From NCBI RefSeq assembly GCF_021216655.1, contig NZ_CP080437.1, forward strand, positions 1,674,001 to 1,738,000: DNA of 64,000 bases, in the 5' to 3' direction. Positions 8,163 through 16,047 of this stretch are shown piece after piece. The notes beneath the pieces are model-generated. The model did not search any database and was not told the origin of the DNA. It saw nothing but the letters and a program-made list of their open reading frames with translations. This DNA is from Clavibacter michiganensis. GTDB lineage: Bacteria > Actinomycetota > Actinomycetes > Actinomycetales > Microbacteriaceae. Positions within the stretch are counted from its first letter, which is position 1. Every line of letters starts with the position of its first letter. The position numbers and the translations under genes are program-made.

Positions 8163-8741
8163 GGGTCAGCTCACCGCGGGCGCGTCGGCGCCCGCGCTCA
8201 CGTGAGCGGCCACCCCGGCGTCCGCGGCAGCGGGTGCGAGCTCGGAGATGCGGCGGGGATCGAGGAGGGGCACGGATGCATGCTGGCACGGCACCCGTGG
8301 GCGGCGAGGCCCGTGCTGCCGAGGCCAGCGCGACTCCGCGGGATCACCCATCCCACCGCGCAGGGATTTGACTCCTCCGCCCACCCCGCCCTACGGTCGT
8401 TGAACGTTCAACGAAATAGCGTGGAGTGTCCGAGGGCATTTCGGGACACCCGATCGCAGGCGGTCCGGCAGGCTCATCAGCCGCATCCCGGCACGGTCTC
8501 GAGCAGCGCGGCGTTCGTCCGGCGTCCGATCGCGCATGAGCGGGAGGCGTCGCCGCCGCGCTCGCTGACGGCGTCCGTGGACATGGGCCCTCGACGTCGT
8601 CGAGCCCTCGACGCTCCCCACCGAGATCGCCCGATCGCGCACCGCCGGGATGCGCACGCCGACCACGCACCCCGGCCCCTCGGACCACACGACGCGATCC
8701 CCGCGCTTCCACCACCACCACCGAACAGAGGAGAACCCCGC
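8163..8741. other. 579-base gap upstream of doxX
   Basis: This divergent intergenic stretch contains the promoter and palindrome listed separately at 8368-8413. A doubtful minus-strand frame, GTG at 8273 to the stop at 8166 (35 residues, ending DAPAVS), has good third-position G/C but no recognisable homologue and no clear ribosome site. The 330 bases after the palindrome hold no convincing gene on either strand and would form a long untranslated leader for doxX. Confidence 0.4.
8368..8413 (+). promoter_or_regulatory. Promoter with a perfect 16-bp operator palindrome
   Basis: TTGACT at 8368-8373 and TACGGT at 8392-8397, separated by 18 bases, make a plausible sigma-A type promoter. Directly downstream, over the expected transcription start, is a perfect palindrome, CGTTGAACGTTCAACG (8398-8413). 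The arrangement is that of a repressor operator, but the cognate repressor is not encoded nearby. The next plus-strand gene is doxX, 328 bases further on. Confidence 0.55.
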
Positions 8742-9185
8742 ATGCGCACGCTGCTCCACCCCGCCCGCACGTCGCCCGTCCTCCAGGACGCCGCCCTGCT
8801 CATCGCCCGCGTGGCGATCGGCTTCATCCTGATGGCGCACGGTCTGCAGAAGTTCCTCGACTACACGCTCGACGGCACCGCCGCCTCCTTCACGCAGATG
8901 GGCATCCCGGTCCCGGCCGCGGCGGCGGTCTTCGCCGCGACGGTCGAGACCGTCGGCGGGGCGGCGCTGATCCTCGGACTCCTGACGCCCGTGGTCGCGG
9001 CGCTGAACATCCTCAACCTGCTCGGGGCCTTCGTCATCGTGCACGCCGACAAGGGCGTCTTCGTCGACGGCGGCGGCTACGAGCTCGTGCTCGCCCTGAT
9101 CGCCGGCCTGGTCGTCCTCGTGCTGCTCGGCGCTGGCCGCTTCAGCGTCGACGGGCTCCTCGGCCGACGCACCCGCGCCGCCTGA
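8742..9185 (+). CDS. DoxX family membrane protein
   Basis: The 147-residue product has four hydrophobic helices and the DoxX signature segments ALLIARVAIGFILMAHGLQKF, MGIPVPAAAAVFAATVETVGG and VVAALNILNLLGAFVIVHADKG. DoxX-family proteins are small inner-membrane proteins. Some relatives act in quinone-linked oxidation or in oxidative-stress complexes, and the role here is not defined. ATG 8742 follows GAGGAGA by a normal spacing, and a longer upstream frame is rejected. The promoter/operator region at 8368-8413 is the likely control point. Confidence 0.88.
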   Translation: MRTLLHPARTSPVLQDAALLIARVAIGFILMAHGLQKFLDYTLDGTAASFTQMGIPVPAAAAVFAATVETVGGAALILGLLTPVVAALNILNLLGAFVIVHADKGVFVDGGGYELVLALIAGLVVLVLLGAGRFSVDGLLGRRTRAA

Positions 9186-9197
9186 TCCGACGGGCGG

Positions 9198-9419
9198 CTA
9201 CAGCCCCCGCCGCGCCATCCACCGGTACACGAGGATCCCGATGACGCCGAGCACCATGAGGGCGGGCCCGGTGATGAGGAAGATCGAGCCCAGGTCCCCG
9301 GTCGCGCCGCGGTACGTCGCGACCGCGCCGCCCAGCACCGCGGCCCAGGCCGCCACGCGCCGCGGGAAGTCGAAGCGCTTCGGGCGTCCCGGAGGGCGCT
9401 CGCCCGCGTCATCGCTCAT
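9198..9419 (-). CDS. Small two-helix membrane protein
   Basis: The 73-residue product starts with a polar segment (MSDDAGERPPGRPKRFDF) followed by two hydrophobic stretches around VAAWAAVLGGAVATYRG and IFLITGPALMVLGVIGILVYRW, and ends in arginines. It is conserved-looking but not assigned to a family. It is convergent with doxX, 12 bases away. A weak TAGCCC hexamer stands 6 bases before the ATG. Confidence 0.6.
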   Translation of the reverse strand: MSDDAGERPPGRPKRFDFPRRVAAWAAVLGGAVATYRGATGDLGSIFLITGPALMVLGVIGILVYRWMARRGL

Positions 9420-9601
9420 CCGGCCGGGCTAGCCGCCGGCTCCCGACGACGGACGCCTCCCGACGTCACCGCGGCGCGCCCGGCCACCCCGCGACCCCGC
9501 ACGGCGCCCCCGCATCCTGCGTACGCTCGTGACAGCGGCCCCGCGGGCCGACGCTGCCCGGATCGGGCACGACGCACCACCACCCACCCCGAGGAGCACC
9601 A

Positions 9602-11848
9602 GTGGACGACGCCATCGAGACGAACGCGATCCCCGAGCCGGAGCCCACGGAGATCACGTACGACGAGGAGCGCTTCCCGGCCCGCCCCGCCCGCCTGCGC
9701 GCGCGTCCGCAGCTGCGCGCCAGCGGGATCCGCCGCTCATCGAACGACCCGCGCGCCGCCGACGCGTCGAACCCCTCCTACGTGGAGTGGCTCCGCCGCC
9801 AGTCGATGCTCGGCGACGCCGACGTGCTGAGCCGCGGCCTCTCCGGATCGCCCAGCATGTGGTCGAACCCGTACGCCCGGCCGGACGCACGGCGCGCCAT
9901 AGACACCGCCTCGGTCTGGTTCACCGCCTACCCGATCTCGCTCATCACGAAGGAGGGCGAGTCGTACCTCGGCGCGCTCGGCGACCCGCAGCTGTGGGAG
10001 ATCTTCCAGTCGATCGGCATCGAGGCCGTGCACACCGGCCCCGTGAAGCTCGCCGGCGGCATCACCGAGTGGTCACAGACCGCGAGCGTCGACGGCCACT
10101 TCGACCGCATCAGCACCCAGATCGACGCCGCGTTCGGCACGGAGGACGAGTTCCGCCGCCTCACCGACGTCGCCGACCAGCACGGCGGCAGCGTCATCGA
10201 CGACATCGTGCCCGGCCACACCGGCAAGGGCGCCGACTTCCGCCTCGCGGAGATGGGCTACAAGGACTTCCCCGGGATCTACCACATGGTCGAGATCCCC
10301 GAGGAGGACTGGGGCCTGCTGCCCGACGTGCTGCCGGGCCGCGACGCCGTGAACCTCGACGTCGCCGCCGAGCAGGCGCTCGCCGACCAGGGCTACATCA
10401 TCGGCCGCCTGCAGCGCGTGATCTTCTACGCGCCGGGCGTCAAGGAGACCAACTGGAGCGCCACCGCGCCCGTGCTCGGCGTCGACGGCCGCACCCGCCG
10501 CTGGGTCTACCTGCACTACTTCAAGCAGGGCCAGCCCTCCATCAACTGGCTCGACCCCACGTTCGCGGGCATGCGCATGGTCATCGGCGACGCGCTGCAC
10601 TCGCTCGGCGACCTCGGCGCGAGCGCGCTGCGGCTCGACGCGAACGGCTTCCTCGGCGTGGAGAAGAGCGTCGAGGGCCCGGCGTGGTCCGAGGGCCACC
10701 CGCTCTCGGAGGCCGCGAACCACCTCATCGCGAGCATGGTGCGCAAGGTCGGCGGGTTCTCCTTCCAGGAGCTGAACCTCACGATGGAGGACATCCGCGA
10801 CACCGGCCGCGTCGGCGCCGACCTCTCCTACGACTTCATCAACCGGCCCGCGTACCAGCACGCGCTGGCGACCGGCGACACCGAGTTCCTGCGCCTCACG
10901 CTCCGCACCTCGCTCGAGGTCGGCGTCGAGCCCGTCACCCTCGTGCACGCGCTCCAGAACCACGACGAGCTCACCTACGAGCTCGTGCACTGGGCGACCG
11001 AGCACTGCGCGGACGTCTTCCCGTTCCGCGGCGACGAGATGACGGGCGCCGACCTCGCGGAGACGATCCGCGGCGACCTCCTCGAGGAGCTCACGGGCGA
11101 CAGCGCCGACTACAACCACGTGTTCACGACGAACGGCATCGCCTGCACCACGGCGTCCGTCATCGCGGCCGCGCAGGGCTTCACGACCCTCGACGCGATC
11201 GGGGAGGACGACGTCGCCGGGATCCGCGCCGCGCACCTCCTGCTCGCCAAGTTCAACGCGTGGCAGCCGGGCGTCTTCGCGCTGTCCGCGTGGGACCTGC
11301 TCGGCGTGCTGCCGCTGCAGGCGTCCCAGGTGGCCGACCTCATCGAGGGCGGCGACACCCGCTGGGTCCACCGCGGCGGGCACGACCTGCTCGACGCGGC
11401 CCCCGAGGCGACCGGATCCGGATCCGGCATGCCCCGCGGCCGCTCGCTGTACGGATCGCTGCCCGCGCAGGTCGACGACCCGTCCTCGTTCGTCTCCGGC
11501 CTCCGCAGCGTGCTCGAGGTGCGCGAGCGCTTCGACGTCGCGCTGGGCACGCAGGTCGACGTCCCCGACGTCGGCCACCCCGGCATGCTCGTGATGGTGC
11601 ACCGCCTCGACAACGGCGACCCGGAGGCCGACGCGCGCCTGCAGCTCACGGTGCTCAACTTCACGGGCGAGTCGATCCTCGCGACCGTCCGCTCCGAGGA
11701 GCTCCCCGCCCGCCGCGTCGTCCGCGACGCGACGACGGGCGAGGAGGTCGGCACGGTCGACGACCTGTCCAGCTTCCCCGTGCAGCTCGAGCCCTACGCG
11801 GGCCTGTTCCTGCTGCTCGACGAGGAGCAGGAGACCGAGGAGGCCTAG
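9602..11848 (+). CDS. GH13 family alpha-glucan enzyme, trehalose-synthase-like
   Basis: The 748-residue product has a GH13 (beta/alpha)8 barrel. Catalytic residues can be assigned: nucleophile D346 in [10 protein letters not shown], general acid E390 in FQELNLTM and transition-state stabiliser D455 in [15 protein letters not shown]. The last motif closely matches the NHDELT(L/Y)E motif of TreS, which interconverts maltose and trehalose. The protein is longer and more divergent than classical TreS (about 570-600 residues), with an N-terminal extension of about 60 residues. It could be a TreS-like subfamily or another maltose/sucrose transglycosylase, so no gene symbol is given. The GTG follows GAGGAGC. 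The gene appears monocistronic and is followed by convergent unknown genes. Confidence 0.75.
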   Translation: MDDAIETNAIPEPEPTEITYDEERFPARPARLRARPQLRASGIRRSSNDPRAADASNPSYVEWLRRQSMLGDADVLSRGLSGSPSMWSNPYARPDARRAIDTASVWFTAYPISLITKEGESYLGALGDPQLWEIFQSIGIEAVHTGPVKLAGGITEWSQTASVDGHFDRISTQIDAAFGTEDEFRRLTDVADQHGGSVIDDIVPGHTGKGADFRLAEMGYKDFPGIYHMVEIPEEDWGLLPDVLPGRDAVNLDVAAEQALADQGYIIGRLQRVIFYAPGVKETNWSATAPVLGVDGRTRRWVYLHYFKQGQPSINWLDPTFAGMRMVIGDALHSLGDLGASALRLDANGFLGVEKSVEGPAWSEGHPLSEAANHLIASMVRKVGGFSFQELNLTMEDIRDTGRVGADLSYDFINRPAYQHALATGDTEFLRLTLRTSLEVGVEPVTLVHALQNHDELTYELVHWATEHCADVFPFRGDEMTGADLAETIRGDLLEELTGDSADYNHVFTTNGIACTTASVIAAAQGFTTLDAIGEDDVAGIRAAHLLLAKFNAWQPGVFALSAWDLLGVLPLQASQVADLIEGGDTRWVHRGGHDLLDAAPEATGSGSGMPRGRSLYGSLPAQVDDPSSFVSGLRSVLEVRERFDVALGTQVDVPDVGHPGMLVMVHRLDNGDPEADARLQLTVLNFTGESILATVRSEELPARRVVRDATTGEEVGTVDDLSSFPVQLEPYAGLFLLLDEEQETEEA

Positions 11849-11900
11849 GCCGCCCGGCCGGGCCCGGCGCCCGCGGGCTCGTCGCGCAGCGGCCGGCGGA

Positions 11901-12437
11901 TCAGCACCACGCCTCGAGGGCGACGTCGCGGATCCGCCGGTCGCGGATGTCCGCCCACTCCACGGCGATCCGCGGCGCGGCGATCGGGTGCCGCACGAGG
12001 TCGACGACCCGGTTCGTGAGGAGCCGCGGCGTCACGCAGCCGGACGCGAGGATCCCCGTCACGGCGACGTCCGCGCCGCGCGTGCGCTCGAGCCCCGCGT
12101 GCTTGCGCACCACCCAGGCATCGAGCGCCCGGAGGTCGGGCCGGATGGCCCCGACGCGCCCACCGACGACGACCACCAGGTGGCGCAGCTGCGGCAGGTG
12201 CTCCGGCACGCGCACGGCGCGGAGGCAGCGCCCGGCGGCGTGCACCCCGCGGATCCCGCCGGCCTGCGCGTCGACGCCCACGACGAGCGCGCGCACGGGA
12301 CGCGGATCCTCCTCATCCCGCTCCTCGAGGGAGGCCAGGAGGTCGGCGAGCGCCGGGATGGCGTCACCCGCGAAGGACATGCGCGGCGTCCGCGGCCGGC
12401 TCGATCCGGCCCACGGGTCGACGAGCGGGGCGCGCAC
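11901..12437 (-). CDS. Protein of unknown function
   Basis: The 178-residue product is not recognised. Nearly all third codon positions are G or C, supporting real coding. The central part (VRALVVGVDAQAGGIRGVHAAG) and the C-terminus (RIAVEWADIRDRRIRDVALEAW) look folded, and there is no signal peptide or membrane helix. The GTG start lies one base after the stop of the upstream gene at 12439. An ATG 19 codons further in (MSFAGDAIPALADLL) is an alternative start. The pair is probably one operon, divergent from pmt. Confidence 0.6.
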   Translation of the reverse strand: MRAPLVDPWAGSSRPRTPRMSFAGDAIPALADLLASLEERDEEDPRPVRALVVGVDAQAGGIRGVHAAGRCLRAVRVPEHLPQLRHLVVVVGGRVGAIRPDLRALDAWVVRKHAGLERTRGADVAVTGILASGCVTPRLLTNRVVDLVRHPIAAPRIAVEWADIRDRRIRDVALEAWC

Positions 12438-12438
12438 C

Positions 12439-12993
12439 TCAGTGCCTCCGCCGGCGACGCGGCGGCACGCGGCGCTCCCCCGCGCCGCGGCCGCCTCGGA
12501 CGCGCCCCGTCCCCACGGGACGCCCGCTCAACCGCACGTCGTGCAGGGCGGGCGATCCCCCGCATGGCACGACGACGAGGTCCCCCACGGCCAGGTCGTC
12601 GGGCAGCGCGACCACGGCCGTCCCCGACGTCGGCGCGGCCGCGACGATCCGCGCCGCAGATCGGCCGCCGACCGCACGGCCGAGGACGCGCGCCTCCGCC
12701 CAGCGCGCGTCCACGCCGTCGAGGTGCCCGTCGACGCACACGACGCGCTCCCCGACGGGGCCCGCGAGGACGGCCGTCACCGCCACGACGACGAGCGCGC
12801 CGCACCCGTCCCCGCCCTCATCCCCGCCCTCGCGGATCCCCGCGGCATCGCCGGAGTGGACGCACGGGGTCCCGCACACCTCCACGAGCCGTCGCATCGA
12901 CACCCCGGCGACCACGACGTCGTCGAGCACGGCGGGGGCGGCCGTGGTCGACGCCCCCAGGCGCTCCGGCGCGACCGCCGCGATCACGCTCAT
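12439..12993 (-). CDS. Unknown protein with weak resemblance to both ends of fold-III PLP enzymes
   Basis: The 184-residue product has strong third-position G/C bias. The N-terminus includes VVVAGVSMRRLVEVCGTPCVH, which resembles the 'LaxxyGTPlyV' entrance of diaminopimelate decarboxylase and related PLP enzymes. Near the C-terminus LAVGDLVVVPCGGSPAL resembles the 'LxvGDxVxvxPxHxC' element of D-threonine aldolase or D-serine dehydratase-like C-terminal domains. The central barrel that would carry the PLP lysine is missing, as the protein is about half the normal length. It may be a deletion remnant or a small domain with a chance likeness. The C-terminus is very Arg-rich. It is co-oriented and nearly contiguous with the gene at 11901-12437. 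Confidence 0.5.
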   Translation of the reverse strand: MSVIAAVAPERLGASTTAAPAVLDDVVVAGVSMRRLVEVCGTPCVHSGDAAGIREGGDEGGDGCGALVVVAVTAVLAGPVGERVVCVDGHLDGVDARWAEARVLGRAVGGRSAARIVAAAPTSGTAVVALPDDLAVGDLVVVPCGGSPALHDVRLSGRPVGTGRVRGGRGAGERRVPPRRRRRH

Positions 12994-13157
12994 CGCCGCA
13001 CCCCTGCCGAGCCGACGGGGACGGGACGGACGGGGACAGGAGGCACGCGGCACGGGAAGGGCATGCGCCCAGTCCATCCGCCCGCGACCCCGCTGCGCGA
13101 GCGCGCTCACGACACCCCTACGGCTCCCGGCCGGAACCTCACGAGGTCTCGACGCGG

Positions 13158-13184
13158 CCGGGCCGCGCAGCGTCCGCGGCCCGG
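13158..13184. other. Strong hairpin between divergent genes upstream of pmt
   Basis: A 10-bp perfect GC stem, CCGGGCCGCG at 13158-13167 and CGCGGCCCGG at 13175-13184, has a 7-base loop and lies 31 bases before the pmt start. It lies between divergent genes, where a terminator is not expected. It may be a leader structure or an operator. Nothing else was recognised between 12994 and 13215. Confidence 0.4.
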
Positions 13185-13215
13185 GCGTCCGCGCACCTGC
13201 GTGCGATGATGAGCC

Positions 13216-14943
13216 GTGCCCGACTCGCCCTACCGCCCCGCCGAGCACGGGGACGACGGCACGCAGACGACCGGCACCCCGGCTCCCGTGACAGCGGACA
13301 CCGCCCTCGATCCGGACGCGACGCCGACCCGGGCGGCCCAGCGCGCCGACGAGCGCGCCGTCACCGCCCGCGGATCCCGCTTCGACGACCTCTGGGCGCG
13401 TCTCGTCTCCACCCCCGCCCGCCGTCGCGCATGGCACTGGGGCGGCCCGATCGTCATCACGCTGCTCGCGGCGATCCTCCGGATCCAGAGCCTCGGCCAC
13501 CCGGCGACGCTCGTGTTCGACGAGACCTTCTACGTGAAGGACGCGTGGACCCTCCTCAACCTCGGCTACGAGGGCTCGTGGCCCACCGATCCGAACCCCG
13601 ACTTCATCGCCGGGCAGACCGACGGCTACCTGCAGGCGCCCGCGTTCGTGGCGCATCCGCCGCTCGGCAAGTGGATCATCGCGCTCGGCCTCGCGGTCTT
13701 CGGCGCGGCGGATCCGGTGGGCTGGCGCATCGCGACGGCCGTCGTCGGCACGCTCGCGGTCGTCCTCCTCATGCTCATCGCCCGCCGCCTCACGGGCTCC
13801 GCGGTCGTCGCGACGATGGCCGGGTTCCTGTTCGCGATCGACGGCCACGCCATCGTGATGAGCCGCATCGCGCTGCTCGACACGCACGTCATGTTCTTCG
13901 GCCTGCTGGGCTTCGGGGCGATCCTCCTCGACCGCACCTGGCACGAGCGCCGGTTCGAGCGGCTGCTCGCCCTGCGACGCGAGGCCCGTCCCGACGACGC
14001 GCGACCGCTGGAGTTCGGCCCGGTCATCCTCTGGCGTCCATGGCTCATCGCGGCCGGCCTCGCGTTCGGCGCGACCTCCTCGGTGAAGTGGTCGGGCATC
14101 TTCTTCCTCGCGGGCTTCGGCCTCTACGTGGTGCTCACCGACATGCTGCTGCGCCGCCGCCACGGGCTCGCCGCGTGGTTCACGGCGGGCGCCGCGGTCC
14201 AGGGTCCCGTCTCCTTCCTCCTCCTCGTCCCGCCCGCGATCGCCGCGTTCCTCGCCTCCTACGCGGGCTGGTTCGCCACCTCGAACGGGTACTTCCGGAA
14301 CTGGGCGGCCGAGGGCGCGAACGCCTGGCAAGGCGGGCTCGCGTGGGTGCCCCTGTCGATCCAGAGCCTCTGGCACTACCTCGCGCAGCAGTACGCGTTC
14401 AACGTGGGGCTCGACGTCACGCACCCGTACCGGGCGGATCCGCGGCTCTGGCTGCTCCTCTACCGGCCGACGCAGTTCTACTACGAGGGCTACGGCTACG
14501 GGGAGTCGGGCTGCACGATCGACGCGTGCTCGGCGTCCATCACCTCGATCGCGAACCCCATCATCTGGTGGCTCTCGGTGGCCGCGATGCTGTACCTCGT
14601 CTACCGGCTCGCCGCCCGCCGCGAGTGGCGCGTGGGCCTGGTGCTGATGGGCATGGTCGTCGGGTACCTGCCGTGGCTGCTCTACGTGAACCGCACGGTC
14701 TTCCAGTTCTACTCGATCGCCTTCGAGCCGTACCTCATCCTGTGCCTCGCGATGGTGCTCGGCATGATCCTCGGCGACCGCGGCGATCCGCGGCCCCGCC
14801 GCACGCGCGGCGTCGTGATCGTGGGCGTGATCCTCGTCGTGTGCGCCCTCGTCAGCGCGTTCTTCTACCCGCTGTGGACCGGCCAGCTCGTGCCCACCTG
14901 GTTCTGGCGGCTGCACGCGTGGATCCCCTCGGGCTGGATCTGA
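13216..14943 (+). CDS. pmt: Protein O-mannosyltransferase (dolichyl/polyprenyl-phosphate-mannose dependent)
   Basis: The 575-residue polytopic membrane protein of the PMT family (GT39) transfers mannose from polyprenyl-phosphate mannose to Ser/Thr of secreted proteins. After a polar N-terminus of about 75 residues come a first helix and the loop LVFDETFYVKDAW, which carries the conserved acidic pair. Further family landmarks are AHPPLGKWII, GWRIATAVVGTLAV, FLFAIDGHAIVMSRIALLDTHVMFF, GATSSVKWSGIFFLAGFG and the C-terminal YPLWTGQLVPTWFWRLHAWIPSGWI. The length is normal for actinobacterial Pmt. The GTG start is taken because conserved sequence begins soon after. Its stop overlaps the yeiH ATG by one base (TGATG). 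Confidence 0.92.
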   Translation: MPDSPYRPAEHGDDGTQTTGTPAPVTADTALDPDATPTRAAQRADERAVTARGSRFDDLWARLVSTPARRRAWHWGGPIVITLLAAILRIQSLGHPATLVFDETFYVKDAWTLLNLGYEGSWPTDPNPDFIAGQTDGYLQAPAFVAHPPLGKWIIALGLAVFGAADPVGWRIATAVVGTLAVVLLMLIARRLTGSAVVATMAGFLFAIDGHAIVMSRIALLDTHVMFFGLLGFGAILLDRTWHERRFERLLALRREARPDDARPLEFGPVILWRPWLIAAGLAFGATSSVKWSGIFFLAGFGLYVVLTDMLLRRRHGLAAWFTAGAAVQGPVSFLLLVPPAIAAFLASYAGWFATSNGYFRNWAAEGANAWQGGLAWVPLSIQSLWHYLAQQYAFNVGLDVTHPYRADPRLWLLLYRPTQFYYEGYGYGESGCTIDACSASITSIANPIIWWLSVAAMLYLVYRLAARREWRVGLVLMGMVVGYLPWLLYVNRTVFQFYSIAFEPYLILCLAMVLGMILGDRGDPRPRRTRGVVIVGVILVVCALVSAFFYPLWTGQLVPTWFWRLHAWIPSGWI

Positions 14944-15947
14944 TGCCCGCCACCGCCACGCGCCTCCACCCCGCGCTCCCCGGCCTCGGCGCCGCGGCGG
15001 CGGCCGCCCTCATCGCGTGGGCCGTCCACGCGCTCGTCCCGGCGATCCCCCTGCTCACGGTCGCGGTGGCGCTCGGCATCGTCGCGGCGCAGATCCCGGC
15101 GGCCCGGCCCGCGCTCACCGGTGCGCTCAAGCCCGGACTCACGCTCGCGTCCAAGCGGCTGATGCGGATCGGCGTGGTGCTCCTCGGACTCCAGCTCGGC
15201 CTCTCCGACATCGTCGGGCTCGGCTGGCGCGCGGTGCTGCTCGTCGTCGCGGTCGTGGTCCTCGCGTTCGCGGGCACCTACGCGATCGCCCGCGCGCTCC
15301 GGATGCCCGGCCAGCAGCCGCTCCTCCTCGCCACCGGCTTCTCGATCTGCGGCGCGAGCGCGATCGGCGCGATGGCCGGCGTCACGCGCGCGAAGCCCGC
15401 CGACCAGGGCGCGCCCGTCGCCCTCGTCACGCTGTGCGGCACGCTGGCGATCGCCGTGCTGCCACCGCTCGCGGGCCCGCTCGGCCTCGACGACGTCGCG
15501 TTCGGGCACTGGGTGGGCGCGGGCGTGCACGACGTGGGGCAGGTCGTCGCGACCGCCCAGATCGCGGGATCCGCCGCCCTCACCATCGCGATCGCCGTCA
15601 AGCTCACGCGCGTGCTGCTGCTCGCGCCCGTGGTCGCCGTCGCCGGCGTCGTGATGCGCCGCCGCGAGGGCCGGGTCGAGGGCGCTGCGCGTCCGCCGAT
15701 CGTGCCGCTGTTCGTGCTCGGGTTCCTCGCGGCCGTGCTCGTCCGCACCTTCGTGCCGCTCCCGGTCGGCGTGCTCGACGCGGCCCAGGTCGTGCAGACC
15801 GCGCTGCTGGCGATCGCGCTCGTGGCGCTCGGATCCGCGTTGCGCCTCCGCGAGCTCGTCGGCCAGGGCGGGTCCGCGCTCGCCGCCGGCCTCCTCTCCT
15901 GGGCGCTGATCGCGGGCCTGGCGCTCGCGGCCGTGCGCCTGTCCTGA
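14943..15947 (+). CDS. YeiH family putative sulfate exporter
   Basis: The 334-residue protein has about ten membrane helices and the UPF0324/YeiH signatures RLMRIGVVLLGLQLGLSDI, LLLATGFSICGASAIGAM and FGHWVGAGVHDVGQVVATAQ. Members are annotated as putative sulfate exporters, and direct functional proof is thin. The ATG overlaps the pmt stop, so it is co-translated with pmt, although no functional link between the two is obvious. The next gene downstream, metY, belongs to sulfur metabolism. Confidence 0.85.
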   Translation: MPATATRLHPALPGLGAAAAAALIAWAVHALVPAIPLLTVAVALGIVAAQIPAARPALTGALKPGLTLASKRLMRIGVVLLGLQLGLSDIVGLGWRAVLLVVAVVVLAFAGTYAIARALRMPGQQPLLLATGFSICGASAIGAMAGVTRAKPADQGAPVALVTLCGTLAIAVLPPLAGPLGLDDVAFGHWVGAGVHDVGQVVATAQIAGSAALTIAIAVKLTRVLLLAPVVAVAGVVMRRREGRVEGAARPPIVPLFVLGFLAAVLVRTFVPLPVGVLDAAQVVQTALLAIALVALGSALRLRELVGQGGSALAAGLLSWALIAGLALAAVRLS

Positions 15948-15970
15948 TCCGCCGGCTGCCACCGCTCGCG

Positions 15971-16040
15971 CGCGCATGTCGCCGCGCATGTCGCCGCATT
16001 ACGGCCCGGCCGGGGAACCGTCGGGAGCGCGGGCTAGCGT
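15971..16040 (+). promoter_or_regulatory. metY upstream region: 12-bp repeat and leaderless -10
   Basis: A 12-base unit, CATGTCGCCGCG, occurs twice in tandem (15975-15986 and 15987-15998, one mismatch at the end). TAGCGT at 16035-16040 is 7 bases before the metY ATG with no ribosome site between, as expected of a leaderless promoter. No SAM riboswitch or S-box-like structure is apparent in the 100 bases upstream of metY. Confidence 0.45.
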
Positions 16041-16047
16041 CGACCCC

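Noticed and set aside
8166..8384. Small minus-strand gene upstream of the rsmI operon
   Set aside because: No recognisable product, no ribosome site and a poor N-terminal half. A 35-residue version is mentioned in the gap entry only as doubtful.
12439..14916. Very long open frames antisense to pmt and other genes
   Set aside because: High-GC codon bias creates long open shadow frames. The pmt frame on the other strand has full family motifs; only the short stretch 12439-12993 is accepted as its own gene.
15975..15998. Direct repeats as CRISPR or attachment site
   Set aside because: Only two 12-base copies without spacers or an integrase; probably chance or slippage.
15948..16047. SAM riboswitch upstream of metY
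   Set aside because: Only 100 bases, no recognisable S-box or SAM-II-like helices, and the -10 lies 7 bases before the start.
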